Numbered from the stretch's first letter, positions 35,209 through 45,417 are shown. The stretch is 64,000 nt of DNA from Mesorhizobium norvegicum (GCF_004919685.1 NZ_SMYZ01000015.1:16731-80730); one strand, 5' to 3'. Made by a program: numbers and translations. Notes: a model not told the origin generated them from the letters alone.

Positions 35209-35547
35209 ATGACCTATGTCGTGACCGACAATTGCATCAAATGCAAATACATGGACTGCATCGAGGTCTGTCCGGTCGACTGTTTCTACGAAGGCGAGAA
35301 CATGCTCGTCATCCATCCCGACGAGTGCATCGACTGCGGCGTTTGCGAGCCGGAATGCCCGGCCGACGCGATCAAGCCCGACACCGAGCCCGGCCTCGAC
35401 AAATGGCTGCAGATCAACACCGAATACGCCGACAAATGGCCCAACATCACCGCCAAGAAGGAGCCTCCGGCAGACGCCAAATCCTTCGACGGTGAGGCCG
35501 GCAAGTTCGAGAAATACTTCTCGGCAGAGCCTGGCGAAGGCGATTGA
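35209..35547 (+). CDS. fdxA: 7Fe ferredoxin (FdxA type)
   Basis: 112 residues with the [3Fe-4S]/[4Fe-4S] pattern [17 protein letters not shown] at residues 9-25 and [12 protein letters not shown]. The second motif supplies the [4Fe-4S] cysteines. The acidic C-terminal extension ([15 protein letters not shown]) is standard for alphaproteobacterial FdxA. A small cytosolic electron carrier; its reductase is not in the window. Confidence 0.95.
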   Translation: MTYVVTDNCIKCKYMDCIEVCPVDCFYEGENMLVIHPDECIDCGVCEPECPADAIKPDTEPGLDKWLQINTEYADKWPNITAKKEPPADAKSFDGEAGKFEKYFSAEPGEGD

Positions 35548-35914
35548 CAACACGGCCGCAAAGGCCGGTATTACGCAAGGTAAGAGGCACGTCACATTAA
35601 CCGGCTTGACAGCCGGCGCCGACCTGTGGCCTTCGCGTATGCAGCAAAACCTTGATTCTTCCGACTTTTTGTGTTACATCAGCGAAACATGCCGGTGACA
35701 CAACGTCGATTTATGGCGCAGACGCCCCAAATCACTGAAAGGTGAAAATCCCATTCCGGACCAGAGCGATCTGGGCCAGGCGGTCGCAATATTGCGTTTG
35801 CCGGTCCGGCTTTTCCGATGGGTTCATCTGTTGTGCGGCTAACGATCGGTTTCCCCGATCGAGCGAGTTCGGGCCGGCAGGACGCCGGTACCACAACAAG
35901 GAGTTCAGGGCGTA
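35548..35914. other. 367-bp leader region upstream of carD
   Basis: No supported gene. It has a GGCCGCAAAGGCC hairpin near 35560 and a TTGACA at about 35607. A tentative promoter further on (TTGATT, about 35651) gives a long untranslated leader. A frame of 18 codons at 35689-35745 is open but has no convincing ribosome site. Confidence 0.5.
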
Positions 35915-36496
35915 ATGGCAACGATCACCCCGCAGAAGAAGTCCACCGCTGCGCGTCACGGTTTCAAGACCGGCGAGTACATCGTCTACCCGGCGCATGG
36001 CGTCGGCCAGATCGTCTCGATCGACGAGCAGGAAGTTGCTGGACACAAGCTGGAACTGTTCGTGATCGACTTCTCGAAGGACAAGATGCGCCTGAAGGTG
36101 CCGGTCGCCAAGGCGACCTCCATCGGCATGCGTAAGCTGTCGGAAGAAGATTATGTCGAGCGCGCGCTGAAGGTCGTGCAGGGCCGCGCCCGCGTCAAGC
36201 GCACCATGTGGTCGCGCCGCGCCCAGGAATATGATGCGAAAATCAATTCGGGCGACCTGATCTCGATCTCGGAAGTTGTGCGCGACCTCTACCGCGCCGA
36301 CAACCAGCCGGAGCAGTCCTATTCCGAGCGTCAGCTCTATGAGGCGGCCCTCGACCGCATGGCCCGCGAGATCGCGGCCGTCAACCGCATGTCGGAAACC
36401 GAAGCCGTGCGCCTGATCGAGGTCAACCTCAACAAGGGCCCTAAGCGTGGCGCCAAGGCCGACAATGAGGAAGCCGAGCAGGAAGAAGCTGCCTGA
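35915..36496 (+). CDS. carD: CarD-family transcriptional regulator
   Basis: 193 residues. The N-terminal CarD/TRCF RNA-polymerase-interacting domain reads FKTGEYIVYPAHGVGQIVSIDEQEVAG and continues to KDKMRLKVPVAKA; the C-terminal helical domain (RARVKRTMWSRRAQEYDAKINSGDLISISEVVRDLY) contacts promoter DNA. The acidic tail is AEQEEAA. CarD stabilises open complexes, notably at rRNA promoters. It is distant from a typical sigma regulon; terminators follow. Confidence 0.95.
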   Translation: MATITPQKKSTAARHGFKTGEYIVYPAHGVGQIVSIDEQEVAGHKLELFVIDFSKDKMRLKVPVAKATSIGMRKLSEEDYVERALKVVQGRARVKRTMWSRRAQEYDAKINSGDLISISEVVRDLYRADNQPEQSYSERQLYEAALDRMAREIAAVNRMSETEAVRLIEVNLNKGPKRGAKADNEEAEQEEAA

Positions 36497-36517
36497 GCTT
36501 TTCGCCTTTGAATTCAT

Positions 36518-36547
36518 GAAAAACCCGGCCTTGCGCCGGGTTTTTTG
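36518..36547 (+). terminator. Terminator after carD, with duplicated T-run
   Basis: AAACCCGGC / GCCGGGTTT stem followed by TTTTTT. The GGCCGGGTTTTTTGCTT segment is partly repeated in tandem at 36553-36570, giving a second T-run. Confidence 0.85.
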
Positions 36548-36601
36548 CTTTCTGGCCGGGTTTTTTGCTTCTGGGAAGTGACGCAGAACCGAAGGCAGCA
36601 C

Positions 36602-37375
36602 TTACACCTCGCCGCCACCTTCCTTCATCGCCTCCTGCTTCAGCGTCGCGATGAACCGCTTCGTCCGCTGCTGCTCCGGATTGTTGAACAGCACCGCAGC
36701 CGGCCCCTTCTCGACGATGACGCCGGCATCGAGGAAGACCACTTCCTGCGCGATCTTGGAGGCGAGGCGCAGATCATGTGTCGCCATCACCATGGTCGTG
36801 CCTTCGTTGGCGAGCTTGCCCAGCACATCGACCACCTCTTGCGCCAGTTCTGGGTCGAGCGCCGAAGTCGGTTCGTCGCAGAGCAGCACTTTCGGCGACG
36901 GCGCCAAGGCGCGGGCGATCGCCACGCGCTGCTGTTGGCCGCCGGACAGCGTCGCCGGCCAGGCATCGGCCTTGTGCGCCATGCCCACCTTCTCCAGCAA
37001 AGCCAGCGCCCGCTCGCGGGCCCTCTCAGGCGGCCATTTCAGCACCGTCACCAGCCCTTCCATGACATTCTCGATCGCGGTGCGATGCGGAAACAGCTGG
37101 AAGTTCTGGAACACCATGCCGGTCTGCAGCCGCAGGCGCTGGATATCCCTGGCCGGAACCCTGCCGCCGGGATGGAATTCGAGCGTCTCGTCACCGATGC
37201 GCACCGTGCCTGAGGTCGGGATCTCCAACAGGTTGATGCAGCGCAGCAGGGTGCTTTTTCCCCCGCCCGAAGGGCCGACCAGCGCCGTGACGCTGCCTTC
37301 GGCAATGGTGACCGTCACGCCCTTCAGCACGAGATTGTCGCCAAAGCGCTTCTCGATTTTGGTAAGGCCGATCAT
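36602..37375 (-). CDS. Polar amino acid ABC transporter ATP-binding protein
   Basis: 257 residues with Walker A GPSGGGKST, signature LSGGQQQRVAIARAL, Walker B VLLCDEPTSALDPE and the switch His in MATHD. The HisP/GlnQ type is clear from KSTLLRCINLLE and GMVFQNFQLFPH. It overlaps the permease gene by 4 bp. Confidence 0.93.
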   Translation of the reverse strand: MIGLTKIEKRFGDNLVLKGVTVTIAEGSVTALVGPSGGGKSTLLRCINLLEIPTSGTVRIGDETLEFHPGGRVPARDIQRLRLQTGMVFQNFQLFPHRTAIENVMEGLVTVLKWPPERARERALALLEKVGMAHKADAWPATLSGGQQQRVAIARALAPSPKVLLCDEPTSALDPELAQEVVDVLGKLANEGTTMVMATHDLRLASKIAQEVVFLDAGVIVEKGPAAVLFNNPEQQRTKRFIATLKQEAMKEGGGEV

Positions 37376-38052
37376 GAGCGTGCCTCCAGGAAGCCGCCAT
37401 AGCGGTTGAGCCGAGTTTCCAGCCGCGTCTGCAAGGCCGACAGCACCGAACTCAACGCCAGATAGAGGATCGCTGCCTCGACATAGAGGATCAGCGGCTC
37501 ATAGGTGGTGGCGACGATGCGCTGCGCCGCTTGGAACATCTCCGGCACGGTGATGGCAGCGGCCAGCGAGGTGTCCTTGACCAACGAGATGAAGGTGTTG
37601 GACAGCGGCGGCACCGCGACCCGGCCGGCTTGCGGCAGGATGGTGCGCCGCATCGCCTGGCTCCAGGTCATGCCGATCGAATAGGCGGCCTCCCACTGGC
37701 CCTTCGGCACCGAGCCTATGGCCGCGCGGATGATTTCCGACGTGTAGGCGCCGATGTTGAGCGTGAAGCCGATCAGAGCCGCCGTGAAGGCATCGAGCAG
37801 GATGCCGACCGACGGCAGGCCGTAGAAGATCAGGAACAGCTGCACCAGGAGCGGCGTGCCGCGAAAGATCCAGACATAGAAGCGCACAAGCGCGACCAGC
37901 GGCTTGGGGCCGAACAGCCGGGCAAGTGCCGCACCCAGGCCGACCGTCAAGCCAAGAGCGAAGGACAACAGCGTCAACGGCACGGTGAAGATCAGCGCCG
38001 CCCACAACAGCGAAGGCAGCGACTCCAGCATCAGTTGCAGCCAGTGCGGCAC
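37372..38052 (-). CDS. Polar amino acid ABC transporter permease
   Basis: 226 residues with 5 or so membrane segments. The HisMQ-type EAA loop reads IPKGQWEAAYSIGMTWSQAMRRTILPQAGRVAVPPLSNTF, and AYTSEIIRAAI precedes it. One permease gene only, so it probably homodimerises. It lies between the ATPase and the binding protein. Confidence 0.93.
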   Translation of the reverse strand: MPHWLQLMLESLPSLLWAALIFTVPLTLLSFALGLTVGLGAALARLFGPKPLVALVRFYVWIFRGTPLLVQLFLIFYGLPSVGILLDAFTAALIGFTLNIGAYTSEIIRAAIGSVPKGQWEAAYSIGMTWSQAMRRTILPQAGRVAVPPLSNTFISLVKDTSLAAAITVPEMFQAAQRIVATTYEPLILYVEAAILYLALSSVLSALQTRLETRLNRYGGFLEARS

Positions 38053-38119
38053 GTAAGACCCTCCAAATTGGTCGAAGCGGCTTCGTCAAGGCGCGAACGC
38101 GTCAGCCATATCACGACGA

Positions 38120-38152
38120 AAGCGGCGGGCCGTCAAAGACGGCTCGCCGCTT
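38120..38152 (-). terminator. Hairpin between the binding-protein and permease genes
   Basis: AAGCGGCGGGCCGTC / GACGGCTCGCCGCTT with an AAA loop. Another stem (GGGCCGG / CCGGCCC, 38165-38181) is adjacent. Such intercistronic hairpins typically keep binding protein mRNA high relative to the membrane genes. Confidence 0.6.
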
Positions 38153-38193
38153 GATATCTCTGATGGGCCGGAGACCGGCCCCACCTGACAAAA

Positions 38194-38967
38194 TTACTTC
38201 GAAACGTCCTGGCCGAAATAGGTGTCGGAGATCTTCTTGTAGGTGCCGTCGGCCTTGATGTCGGCCAGCGCCTTGTTGATCGCTGCGACCAGTTCCGGAT
38301 CGCCCTTGCGCACGATGACGCCGGAATAGTCGGCGTTTTCCTCTTGCGCGGCGATCTTCACATTGGCGTCGGGCTTGTGCTTCTTGAAGTCGAGGAATGA
38401 CAGGCTGTCATTGATGGTCGCGTCGGCGCGGCCGGTCAAAAGCAGCTGGATCGACTGGTCGAAGCCATCGGTGCCGACCAGCTCGGCGCCGTTCGTCTCG
38501 GCCAGCTTGCCGAAATTCGAGGTCAGCGACTGCGCCGACTTCTTGCCCTTGAGATCGGCGAAACTCTTGATGTCGGTGTTGTCGCCGCGCACGATCAGCA
38601 CCGCCTTGGAGGCGATGTAGGGATCGGAGAAATCGTACTTGGCCTTGCGGGCGTCGGTGATGCCGACTTCGTTGATGACGGCGTCATAGCGATTGGCGTC
38701 GAGGCCGGCGATCAGCCCGTCCCACTTGCCTTCGAGGAACTCGGCCTTGACGCCGAGCTTGTCGGCGATCGCCTTGGCGATTTCGACGTCGAAGCCGACC
38801 AGCGCGCCGGACGTGTCATGATAGGTGAATGGCGCATAGGTGCCTTCCGTGCCGACCTTGATGACCCCGGCCTGCTTGATCTGGTCGAGGTTGGCGCCGG
38901 CATGGCCTGCGGTGACAGCCAGAGCCTGCAGCGTTCCGGCGATGATGAGCGACTTGAGCCATTTCAT
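38194..38967 (-). CDS. Amino acid ABC transporter substrate-binding protein
   Basis: 257 residues from the ATG at 38967. It has a signal peptide (about 1-23) and the family-3 solute-binding pattern: IKVGTEGTYAPFTYHD, LVGFDVEIAKAIADKLG, AVINEVGITDARKAKYDFSDPY, and a C-terminal NKALADIKADGTYKKISDTYFG. Pattern is closest to cystine/polar amino acid binders. It is first in the operon with permease and ATPase. Confidence 0.93.
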   Translation of the reverse strand: MKWLKSLIIAGTLQALAVTAGHAGANLDQIKQAGVIKVGTEGTYAPFTYHDTSGALVGFDVEIAKAIADKLGVKAEFLEGKWDGLIAGLDANRYDAVINEVGITDARKAKYDFSDPYIASKAVLIVRGDNTDIKSFADLKGKKSAQSLTSNFGKLAETNGAELVGTDGFDQSIQLLLTGRADATINDSLSFLDFKKHKPDANVKIAAQEENADYSGVIVRKGDPELVAAINKALADIKADGTYKKISDTYFGQDVSK

Positions 38968-39178
38968 TTTTCTGTGATCCCGTCCTTGGCCGGATATCCG
39001 GCATGTTGTGAGCGCTGGAAACTGGCAGATGCAAGGCAAGAAAATAAGGAATGAAATTTCAAAAACAATCCGCTTTTGAAATCAGATACTCAAAATTCTG
39101 TTTTTCGACGTGAGTCGGCGCCATTCCAGATCATCCCGCAGGCCGTCTGGACAGCGTGTCAGGCGCGGCACCGGCCAG

Positions 39179-39204
39179 GGAACCATTCCCGTGCATGGCA
39201 CGTT
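39179..39204 (+). promoter_or_regulatory. EcfG (RpoE2)-type promoter upstream of rpoH2
   Basis: GGAAC at 39179-39183, a 17-bp spacer and CGTT at 39201-39204 match the general-stress consensus GGAAC-N16/17-CGTT. It is about 93 bp upstream of the rpoH2 start, leaving a 5' leader of around 80 nt. In Sinorhizobium rpoH2 is known to be under RpoE2 control. Confidence 0.75.
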
Positions 39205-39296
39205 CTGGCTGTTCTAGGGCACGACGCCGCCATTTCAACCTGGGCGCCGGCCAAGTTTGCAACGTCATCCGCATCGCCTGAGCCAGGGAGCGCCTC

Positions 39297-40160
39297 ATGA
39301 TGGAAGACACGGCAGGACGGATCATGGTCCGCGCGGCAATGAGGGCTCCCTACCTCGAACGTGACGAGGAACATCGGCTGGCATTGCTCTGGAAAGAGGA
39401 CAACGACCAGAACGCACTGCACAGCATCACCGTCGCCCATATGCGGCTGGTCATTTCCATGGCCTCCAAATTCCGCCATTACGGCCTGCCGCTCGGCGAT
39501 CTGATCCAGGAGGGTCATGTCGGCCTGCTTGAAGCCGCTGCCCGCTTCGAGCCGGAGCGGGAGGTGCGGTTCTCGACCTACGCGACGTGGTGGATCCGCG
39601 CCTCGATGCAGGACTACATCCTGCGCAACTGGTCTATCGTGCGCGGCGGCACCAGCTCGGCGCAGAAGGCGCTGTTCTTCAACCTGCGACGCCTGCGCGC
39701 GCGGCTGGCGAATGGCGCGGAGCCGCTGTCCAACGCAACGCTCTATCGCGAAGTGTCGGAGGCGCTCGGCGTCTCCGAAGCCGATGTGGCGATGATGGAT
39801 TCGCGGCTGTCGGCGCCCGACTCCTCCCTCAACATGCCGATTGCCGACGATGCGGGTTCGACCGAGCGCATGGATTTCCTGGTCTCGGATGATCCGCTGC
39901 CCGACGAGATCGTCGGCGACAAGATTGATGTCGCGCGCCGCTCGCTCTGGCTGAGGGAAGCGCTTCGCGCGCTCAACGCACGCGAGCTGAGGATCATCGA
40001 GGAACGCCGGCTGAACGACGAGGGCGCAACACTCGAAGCGCTCGGCGAGACCCTCGGCATTTCCAAGGAGCGTGTCCGCCAGATCGAGGCCCGCGCCATG
40101 GAAAAGCTCAAGGTCGCGTTGGTGAAGCAGAACCCGGAGTTCATGGCGACTGCCGCCTGA
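39297..40160 (+). CDS. rpoH2: Sigma-32-type factor RpoH2
   Basis: 287 residues with the region 2 core (GDLIQEGHVGLLEAAARFEPEREVRFSTYATWWIRASMQDYILRNWSIVRGG) and region 4 (LGETLGISKERVRQIEARAMEKLK). The RpoH box part is QKALFFNLRRLR. The C-terminus and N-terminus fit the RpoH2 subgroup, a heat/oxidative stress sigma factor. EcfG-type promoter upstream. No adjacent anti-sigma gene. Confidence 0.9.
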   Translation: MMEDTAGRIMVRAAMRAPYLERDEEHRLALLWKEDNDQNALHSITVAHMRLVISMASKFRHYGLPLGDLIQEGHVGLLEAAARFEPEREVRFSTYATWWIRASMQDYILRNWSIVRGGTSSAQKALFFNLRRLRARLANGAEPLSNATLYREVSEALGVSEADVAMMDSRLSAPDSSLNMPIADDAGSTERMDFLVSDDPLPDEIVGDKIDVARRSLWLREALRALNARELRIIEERRLNDEGATLEALGETLGISKERVRQIEARAMEKLKVALVKQNPEFMATAA

Positions 40161-40224
40161 TCTCCTGACGCCTCCCCATCTGCTGATGCAGCGACGACCG
40201 CGTCGAGCGCCGGGCGCAAGCGAC

Positions 40225-41694
40225 TTACTTGTCGGTGACGATCTTGACCTTGTCGCCGGCCGAAACCGCGGCACCCGGCGACAGCGCGTTGAGCACGCGG
40301 AACAGGTCGAGCTTGCGGTCGACGCCGACCATCTGAGCCGAAAGCGAACCCATCGTCTGCCCCGGCTGAACGGTGACGACGCGGATATGCAGCGGCTTCA
40401 GCGCCGCCTTTTCGGCAGCGCTCAGGATACGGAACGATCCACTGACCGAACGCGCCACGGTGTCCAGCGAGGTGCTGGCCGAAGGGGCAGCGGTCAGCAG
40501 CCGGTAGACCTGGCCGCCGGCACGGATCACGGCGATGTCGAACTGCCAGCCTTCGGCGCCGGCATGCGCCGTCGCCGCCTCATTGCCGTTGATGGTTTCC
40601 TGCTTGACGGTGCTGTCGTCGAGACCAGCCACCCAGCCGCTGCGGATATAGTCGGTAAGCGCGCGGTTCTTGTCGATCGAGACGCCGTCGAAGCGGATCG
40701 CCATGTCACCGGGGCCGGTTGCGGTCACCGCGGCGGCCGAATTGTCGATGATGAAGCCCTGCGGCACCGAGAAGGACACGCCGAGGCCCGGATGCAGGAA
40801 GGTTTCGCCGCGCACATAGCCTTCCTCGGGCGTGTCGCCATAGAGCAGGCCGTCTATGCCGGCGAGGAAGGAATCGCGGTCGCGCGTGCCGAAACCTGGC
40901 GCGCCGAACTGGCGGGCATGGCGCTGCGCCAGATCGATGCGCTGCGGCGTATTGGGGTGCGTGGCCAGGAAGTCGAGGCTGGCGTCGGTGGCGCCGCTGA
41001 TCGAACGGAAATCGGTATAGGCCGACATCGACTGCAGGAAGCGGCCGGCGGCGAAAGGATCGTAACCGGCTTCGCCGATCGACTTGATGCCGATGGCGTC
41101 GGCTTCCAGCTCCTGGTTGCGCGAGAATTGCGCCAGCCTCAGCTTGCCTCGGATCAGCGCCGCCTTGGCGGTCGGGCTGTCGCCGAGCACGTCGGAAACC
41201 ACCTTGGTCGCCAGGCCTTCCTCGGCCTCGAGTTGCTGGCGCTGCAGGCCGTGATTGGCGGTGACGTGGCCCATCTCATGCGCGATGACCGCGGCTAGCT
41301 CGGCCGAATCATTGGCCAGCGCCAGCAGGCCGCGCGTGATGTAGAGATAGCCGCCCGGCAGCGCGAAGGCGTTGACGTTGGGCGAATTTAGGATGGTGAT
41401 GCGATAGGTCTGCGTCGGGTTGGCCGAGACCACCGTCAGATTGCCGACCACCTTGGCGACCATGCGCTCGAGCTTGGGATCGGAATACTCGCCGCCATAG
41501 GTCGCCAGGATGCGCGGATGCTGCGCCTTGGCCAGTTCGGCGAGTTTGTTGTTGGCACCGACATTGTCGACGGTGATCGGCTTGTCGGATGGCTGGAAGC
41601 CGGATTCCTGAACCGCCGGCGGCGTGAACATCTGGCAGCTTGCCAGCGCCACGGCAAAGCCGGCCAGCGCAAGAAAGCGCGCCAGCGGCTTCAT
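40225..41694 (-). CDS. M48-family metalloprotease lipoprotein with a C-terminal LysM-like domain
   Basis: 489 residues. Lipobox LASC with Cys20 predicts a lipoprotein. The zinc motif is HEMGH (139-143) with a likely third ligand Glu in NQELEADAIGI. This is the M48 (BepA/YfgC-like) type that handles outer-membrane protein quality control. The C-terminal IRVVTVQPGQTMGSLSAQM... AVSAGDKVKIV is LysM/peptidoglycan-like. It is convergent with rpoH2 and stands alone. Confidence 0.9.
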   Translation of the reverse strand: MKPLARFLALAGFAVALASCQMFTPPAVQESGFQPSDKPITVDNVGANNKLAELAKAQHPRILATYGGEYSDPKLERMVAKVVGNLTVVSANPTQTYRITILNSPNVNAFALPGGYLYITRGLLALANDSAELAAVIAHEMGHVTANHGLQRQQLEAEEGLATKVVSDVLGDSPTAKAALIRGKLRLAQFSRNQELEADAIGIKSIGEAGYDPFAAGRFLQSMSAYTDFRSISGATDASLDFLATHPNTPQRIDLAQRHARQFGAPGFGTRDRDSFLAGIDGLLYGDTPEEGYVRGETFLHPGLGVSFSVPQGFIIDNSAAAVTATGPGDMAIRFDGVSIDKNRALTDYIRSGWVAGLDDSTVKQETINGNEAATAHAGAEGWQFDIAVIRAGGQVYRLLTAAPSASTSLDTVARSVSGSFRILSAAEKAALKPLHIRVVTVQPGQTMGSLSAQMVGVDRKLDLFRVLNALSPGAAVSAGDKVKIVTDK

Positions 41695-41805
41695 TCCTAG
41701 TGTGTTAGCGCCGATCGCCAGAACGGCTTCCTTTCGGGTCCCGGCGCATGATCACGAAAATCGGGGGCGATCTTCGGAATGTGTCATGCGCCATATCTCA
41801 AACTG

Positions 41806-41853
41806 CTGCAGTATCCGTTGCCCGTCCCTAGGGGCGGGCGGCGGATACTGCAG
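41806..41853. other. Strong 48-nt hairpin between thiQ and the M48 protease gene
   Basis: CTGCAGTATCCG and CGGATACTGCAG form perfect 12-bp arms, extended inside by GCCCG / CGGGC. It has no clear T-run on either strand. It may end the thiBPQ transcript or be a dispersed element or small RNA. Confidence 0.55.
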
Positions 41854-41954
41854 GCAAATCACGTCCTGTGCCGGACCAGTAGGGCGGACCTAGCCACACT
41901 CCTCCAGTCATGGCAAGCAAGCGCCACATCGCCTGGAACCGGTTTGGCCGTAAA

Positions 41955-42737
41955 TTATGTCCGCTTCCGGGCAACATCTCGTGATACGGCATGCCCGGCA
42001 CTCGCGCCGATATAGCGCCGGAACGCTTCCGGACCAGCCCCGGTGAAGAAATCATCCGCCTTGCCGGTTGCGGCGACCAACCCATTGTCGAGAAACACAA
42101 TATGCTCGCCGATGCGACGGGCGTCTTCCGGCTGATGGGTGACGAACAGCACCGTCATGCCCCGCTCGGCATGAACGGCGGCGACCAGATCCAGCATGTC
42201 GTCGCGCAAAGCGGGCCCGAGCGAGGCGAAGGGTTCGTCGAGCAGCAGCACCGGCCGGTTGCGCACCAGCACCCGGGCCAGGGCGACGCGCTGGCGTTCC
42301 CCGCCGGAGAGCTCGCGCGGCAGGCGTCGTTCCTTGCCGGCAAGACCGGTGCGCGCAAGCGCCTCGGCGATCGCGGCGTGGTCCGCCTCGGTCAGCCGCA
42401 AGGATGGGGATCGGCCGAGCCCGACATTCTGCTCGACGGAAAGATGAGCGAAGAGATTGTTCTCCTGGAACACCATCGACACAGGCCGCACCGAGGGCGG
42501 CTCGGCGCTGACATCGACCCCGCCGATCAGCACGCGGCCCGACTGCGGGGTCTCGAAGCCGGCGACCAGATTGAGCAGCGTCGACTTGCCCGAACCGCTC
42601 GGCCCCATGATGGCGGTGATCTTCGCCGTGGCAAACTCGACGTCGAAGACAAGCGGCGCCTCGCCATAGCTGAACGACACCTTGTCCAGCCGCACCGGAG
42701 CGCCCTTTTCAAGCCTGCTGGCCGCCCCGTCACGCAT
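41955..42737 (-). CDS. thiQ: Thiamine ABC transporter ATP-binding protein
   Basis: 260 residues with Walker [25 protein letters not shown] and [16 protein letters not shown]. Placement after thiP and the TPP riboswitch defines it as ThiQ. The ThiQ-like [23 protein letters not shown] stretch is present. It overlaps thiP by 8 bp. Confidence 0.93.
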   Translation of the reverse strand: MRDGAASRLEKGAPVRLDKVSFSYGEAPLVFDVEFATAKITAIMGPSGSGKSTLLNLVAGFETPQSGRVLIGGVDVSAEPPSVRPVSMVFQENNLFAHLSVEQNVGLGRSPSLRLTEADHAAIAEALARTGLAGKERRLPRELSGGERQRVALARVLVRNRPVLLLDEPFASLGPALRDDMLDLVAAVHAERGMTVLFVTHQPEDARRIGEHIVFLDNGLVAATGKADDFFTGAGPEAFRRYIGASAGHAVSRDVARKRT

Positions 42738-44355
42738 CCCGGACCTTCTCTCTTCCCAGCCAGTGCGCCGCCACGATCAAGGCGAGGCAGACGAGGCCGA
42801 GCAGCAGTGCCAGGCCGGCGGCATCCTCGGTGCGGTAGCTGCCCATCCGCGCCAGGAGAAGGTAGGGCAATGTCTGCACGGAATCACTGCCGAACAAGGC
42901 AATGACGCCGAGATCGCCGAGCGACAACGCCATGGCGAAAGCAAAGGCGGTGGCGAGCGGCCGCCGCAGCGACGGCCAGTCGACCAGCATCAATCGGTTC
43001 CAGCCCGCAATGCCGAGCTGTGCACAGAGCCGTTCGTGACGCTCGCTCGCCGCATCATAGGCGGGACGGACGGCGCGCAGGGCGAACGGCATCGCCATCA
43101 CCGCATTGACGGTGACGACCATGACCGGCGCAATGGCGAAGACATCGCCGACATGGCGTAGCAACAGGAACCAGCCGGCGCCAACGACGATCGGCGGCAC
43201 GACAAGGACAAAGCCGGCGCCGGTATCGGTGGCGTGTTCGAGCATTGTCTTGCGGCCAGCCCGGCGGTTCAGCGCCAGGGCCCGCCGCGCCATGGTCAGC
43301 GCCAGCGACAGCGTCACCGAAAGCAGCGCCGACAGGAAGGCCAGTACCACGCTGGTCAGCGTCGCCTGCCGCACAGTGGCCTCACCGGCCAGCCGGCCGA
43401 GATCGGCACCCAACCCGGCCATAACTGTCGCCGCCATCGGCGCGACAACGAACAGCAACGCCAAGGCGATGAGCATGGCGTTCAGCCAGGTCTCGCTCCT
43501 GTTGACCGAGAGATAGCGGCGTTGCGCGACCGGCAGGTTGGTGTCGCCGACCACATTGGCGCCTAGCCGCGTCAGTGCCAGCACCACGATAAAGGTCAAG
43601 GCGATCTGCAGCAGCGTCAGTGTGACCGCGCGCGCGGGATCGAAATCGAAGCGCAGCGCCTGGTAGATGCCGACCTCCAGCGTCGTCGCGGCCGGCCCGC
43701 CGCCCAGTATCAGCACGATCGTGAAGGATGTGATGCAGAGCATGAAGACCAGCCCGGCGACACCCGGCAAAGCCGCACGCAGCGTCGGCCATTCGATCAG
43801 CCGGAACGCCGGCCGCGCCGCCATGCCGAGCTGGCTCGCCAGCCGCCATTGATCGGACGGTATGGTCTGCAGCGCCTCGAGGAACAGCCGCGTCGCCAAC
43901 GGCAGATTGAAGAAGACATGGGCGACGAGAATGCCGGACAGGCCATAGATGCCCGGCCAGCTTCCACCGCCGATCACGGCGAGCACGCCGGCGAAATAGC
44001 CGGCACGGCCATAAAGCGCCAGGATACCGAGGGCCGCGACGATGGCCGGCAGCGCCAACGGTACGGCGAAGAGCTGCAGGATAAAGGCGCGGCCGAAGAA
44101 GCGTGGATGCCGCGACAGAGCGCGCGCCACGAACAACGCCGGCGCGACGGAAAGCAGCGTCGACAGCGCCGCCTGCCAGAGCGTGAAGCGAATGACGCGA
44201 AGCAGATAGGGGTCGAAGGCTGCCCAGGCGCCCGAGAAATCATGGACACCCTCGAAAAGCAGGCCGGCAAACGCGCCGCCGATCAGCAGCGCGATTGCAG
44301 CGAGCGCGACAATGCCGGCGCTGACGCGGGAATCCGTGGAATGCGCCGGCGCCAT
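42730..44355 (-). CDS. thiP: Thiamine ABC transporter permease
   Basis: 541 residues with about 12 membrane segments: two fused BPD permease domains, as in all ThiP. Each half carries an EAA loop ([21 protein letters not shown] and [31 protein letters not shown]). It imports thiamine or its phosphates together with ThiB and ThiQ. The 4-gene group shares one TPP riboswitch. Confidence 0.94.
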   Translation of the reverse strand: MAPAHSTDSRVSAGIVALAAIALLIGGAFAGLLFEGVHDFSGAWAAFDPYLLRVIRFTLWQAALSTLLSVAPALFVARALSRHPRFFGRAFILQLFAVPLALPAIVAALGILALYGRAGYFAGVLAVIGGGSWPGIYGLSGILVAHVFFNLPLATRLFLEALQTIPSDQWRLASQLGMAARPAFRLIEWPTLRAALPGVAGLVFMLCITSFTIVLILGGGPAATTLEVGIYQALRFDFDPARAVTLTLLQIALTFIVVLALTRLGANVVGDTNLPVAQRRYLSVNRSETWLNAMLIALALLFVVAPMAATVMAGLGADLGRLAGEATVRQATLTSVVLAFLSALLSVTLSLALTMARRALALNRRAGRKTMLEHATDTGAGFVLVVPPIVVGAGWFLLLRHVGDVFAIAPVMVVTVNAVMAMPFALRAVRPAYDAASERHERLCAQLGIAGWNRLMLVDWPSLRRPLATAFAFAMALSLGDLGVIALFGSDSVQTLPYLLLARMGSYRTEDAAGLALLLGLVCLALIVAAHWLGREKVRDA

Positions 44356-44361
44356 CGCTGC

Positions 44362-45360
44362 CTACTTGCTCATCACCGCCAGCCATTCATCGACCCAGGC
44401 CTTGCGGTTGGCGGCGACCTCCTCGGGGCTGAACAGCAAGGTCTTGGTCGGCTTGACCAGTTTGTCGAAAGCCGGGTTGAGCGGCTTGTCGGTCTTGCCT
44501 GCCGGGAACATCCAGTTGGTCTCGGGGATGGCATCCTGGAATTTCGGTCCGGTCATGAAAGCCATGAACTTTGCCGCCAGCGGATTCTTGGCTCCCGTCG
44601 TGGTGATGCCCGCCACCTCGATCTGCAGATATTCGCCCTCCTCGAAGGAGGCCGCCTGGTAGCGCTCGGTGTTTTCGGCAACCATGTGGTAGGCAGGCGA
44701 CGTCGTGTAGGACAGCACCATCGGCGCCTCGCCCTTGGTGAACAGGCCATAGGCCTCGCTCCAGCCCGGCGTCACGGTCAGCACCTTCGCCTTGAGCTTG
44801 GCCCAAGCCTCCGGCGCCTTGTCGCCATAGACCGACTTGACCCACAGAAGCAGGCCGAGGCCCGGCGTCGAGGTGCGCGGATCCTGGATGACGATCTTGT
44901 CGTCGGCACTGCCTTCGACCAAGTTCTTCAGGCTTTTCGGCGGCGTCTTCAGCTTCTCGGTGTCGTAAACGACGGCGAAATAGCCGTAATCAAAGGGGAC
45001 AAAAGTGTCGTCGCTCCAGCCGCCCGGCACATTGACGTCGGTCACCGCGCCATGCGGTGCGAACAGGCCTGACGCCTTGGCATCGGCGGTGAGATTGGTG
45101 TCGAGGCCAAGCACGATGTCGGCCTTGGTCGATGCGCCTTCCAGCTTGACGCGGTTGAGCAGCGCGACGCCATCGGCGACCGAAACGAACTCGACATCGC
45201 AGCCGCATTCGGCCTCGAATTCCTTCTTCACCACGGGACCCGGACCCCAATCGGCGGTGAAACTCTCATAGGTGTAGACGGTGAGCTTGTCCTTGGCCAA
45301 GGCCGGTCCGGACAGAACCACGGTCATTGCTGAGACAAGAGAATATAAAAGCGTGCGCAT
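44362..45360 (-). CDS. thiB: Thiamine-binding periplasmic protein
   Basis: 332 residues from the ATG at 45360. A signal peptide (about 1-22, ALAK) precedes [35 protein letters not shown], the typical TbpA/ThiB N-terminus. Several further motifs ([25 protein letters not shown]) agree. It is the first coding gene after the TPP riboswitch. Confidence 0.95.
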   Translation of the reverse strand: MRTLLYSLVSAMTVVLSGPALAKDKLTVYTYESFTADWGPGPVVKKEFEAECGCDVEFVSVADGVALLNRVKLEGASTKADIVLGLDTNLTADAKASGLFAPHGAVTDVNVPGGWSDDTFVPFDYGYFAVVYDTEKLKTPPKSLKNLVEGSADDKIVIQDPRTSTPGLGLLLWVKSVYGDKAPEAWAKLKAKVLTVTPGWSEAYGLFTKGEAPMVLSYTTSPAYHMVAENTERYQAASFEEGEYLQIEVAGITTTGAKNPLAAKFMAFMTGPKFQDAIPETNWMFPAGKTDKPLNPAFDKLVKPTKTLLFSPEEVAANRKAWVDEWLAVMSK

Positions 45361-45417
45361 CGGCGCCTCCTTCGTTCGAATTGAAAGGAATTGAGGCGTC
45401 GGACTGTCCGAAACGTC

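Noticed and set aside
35689..35745. An 18-codon leader peptide before carD
   Set aside because: There is no ribosome site and no amino acid bias that would suggest attenuation.
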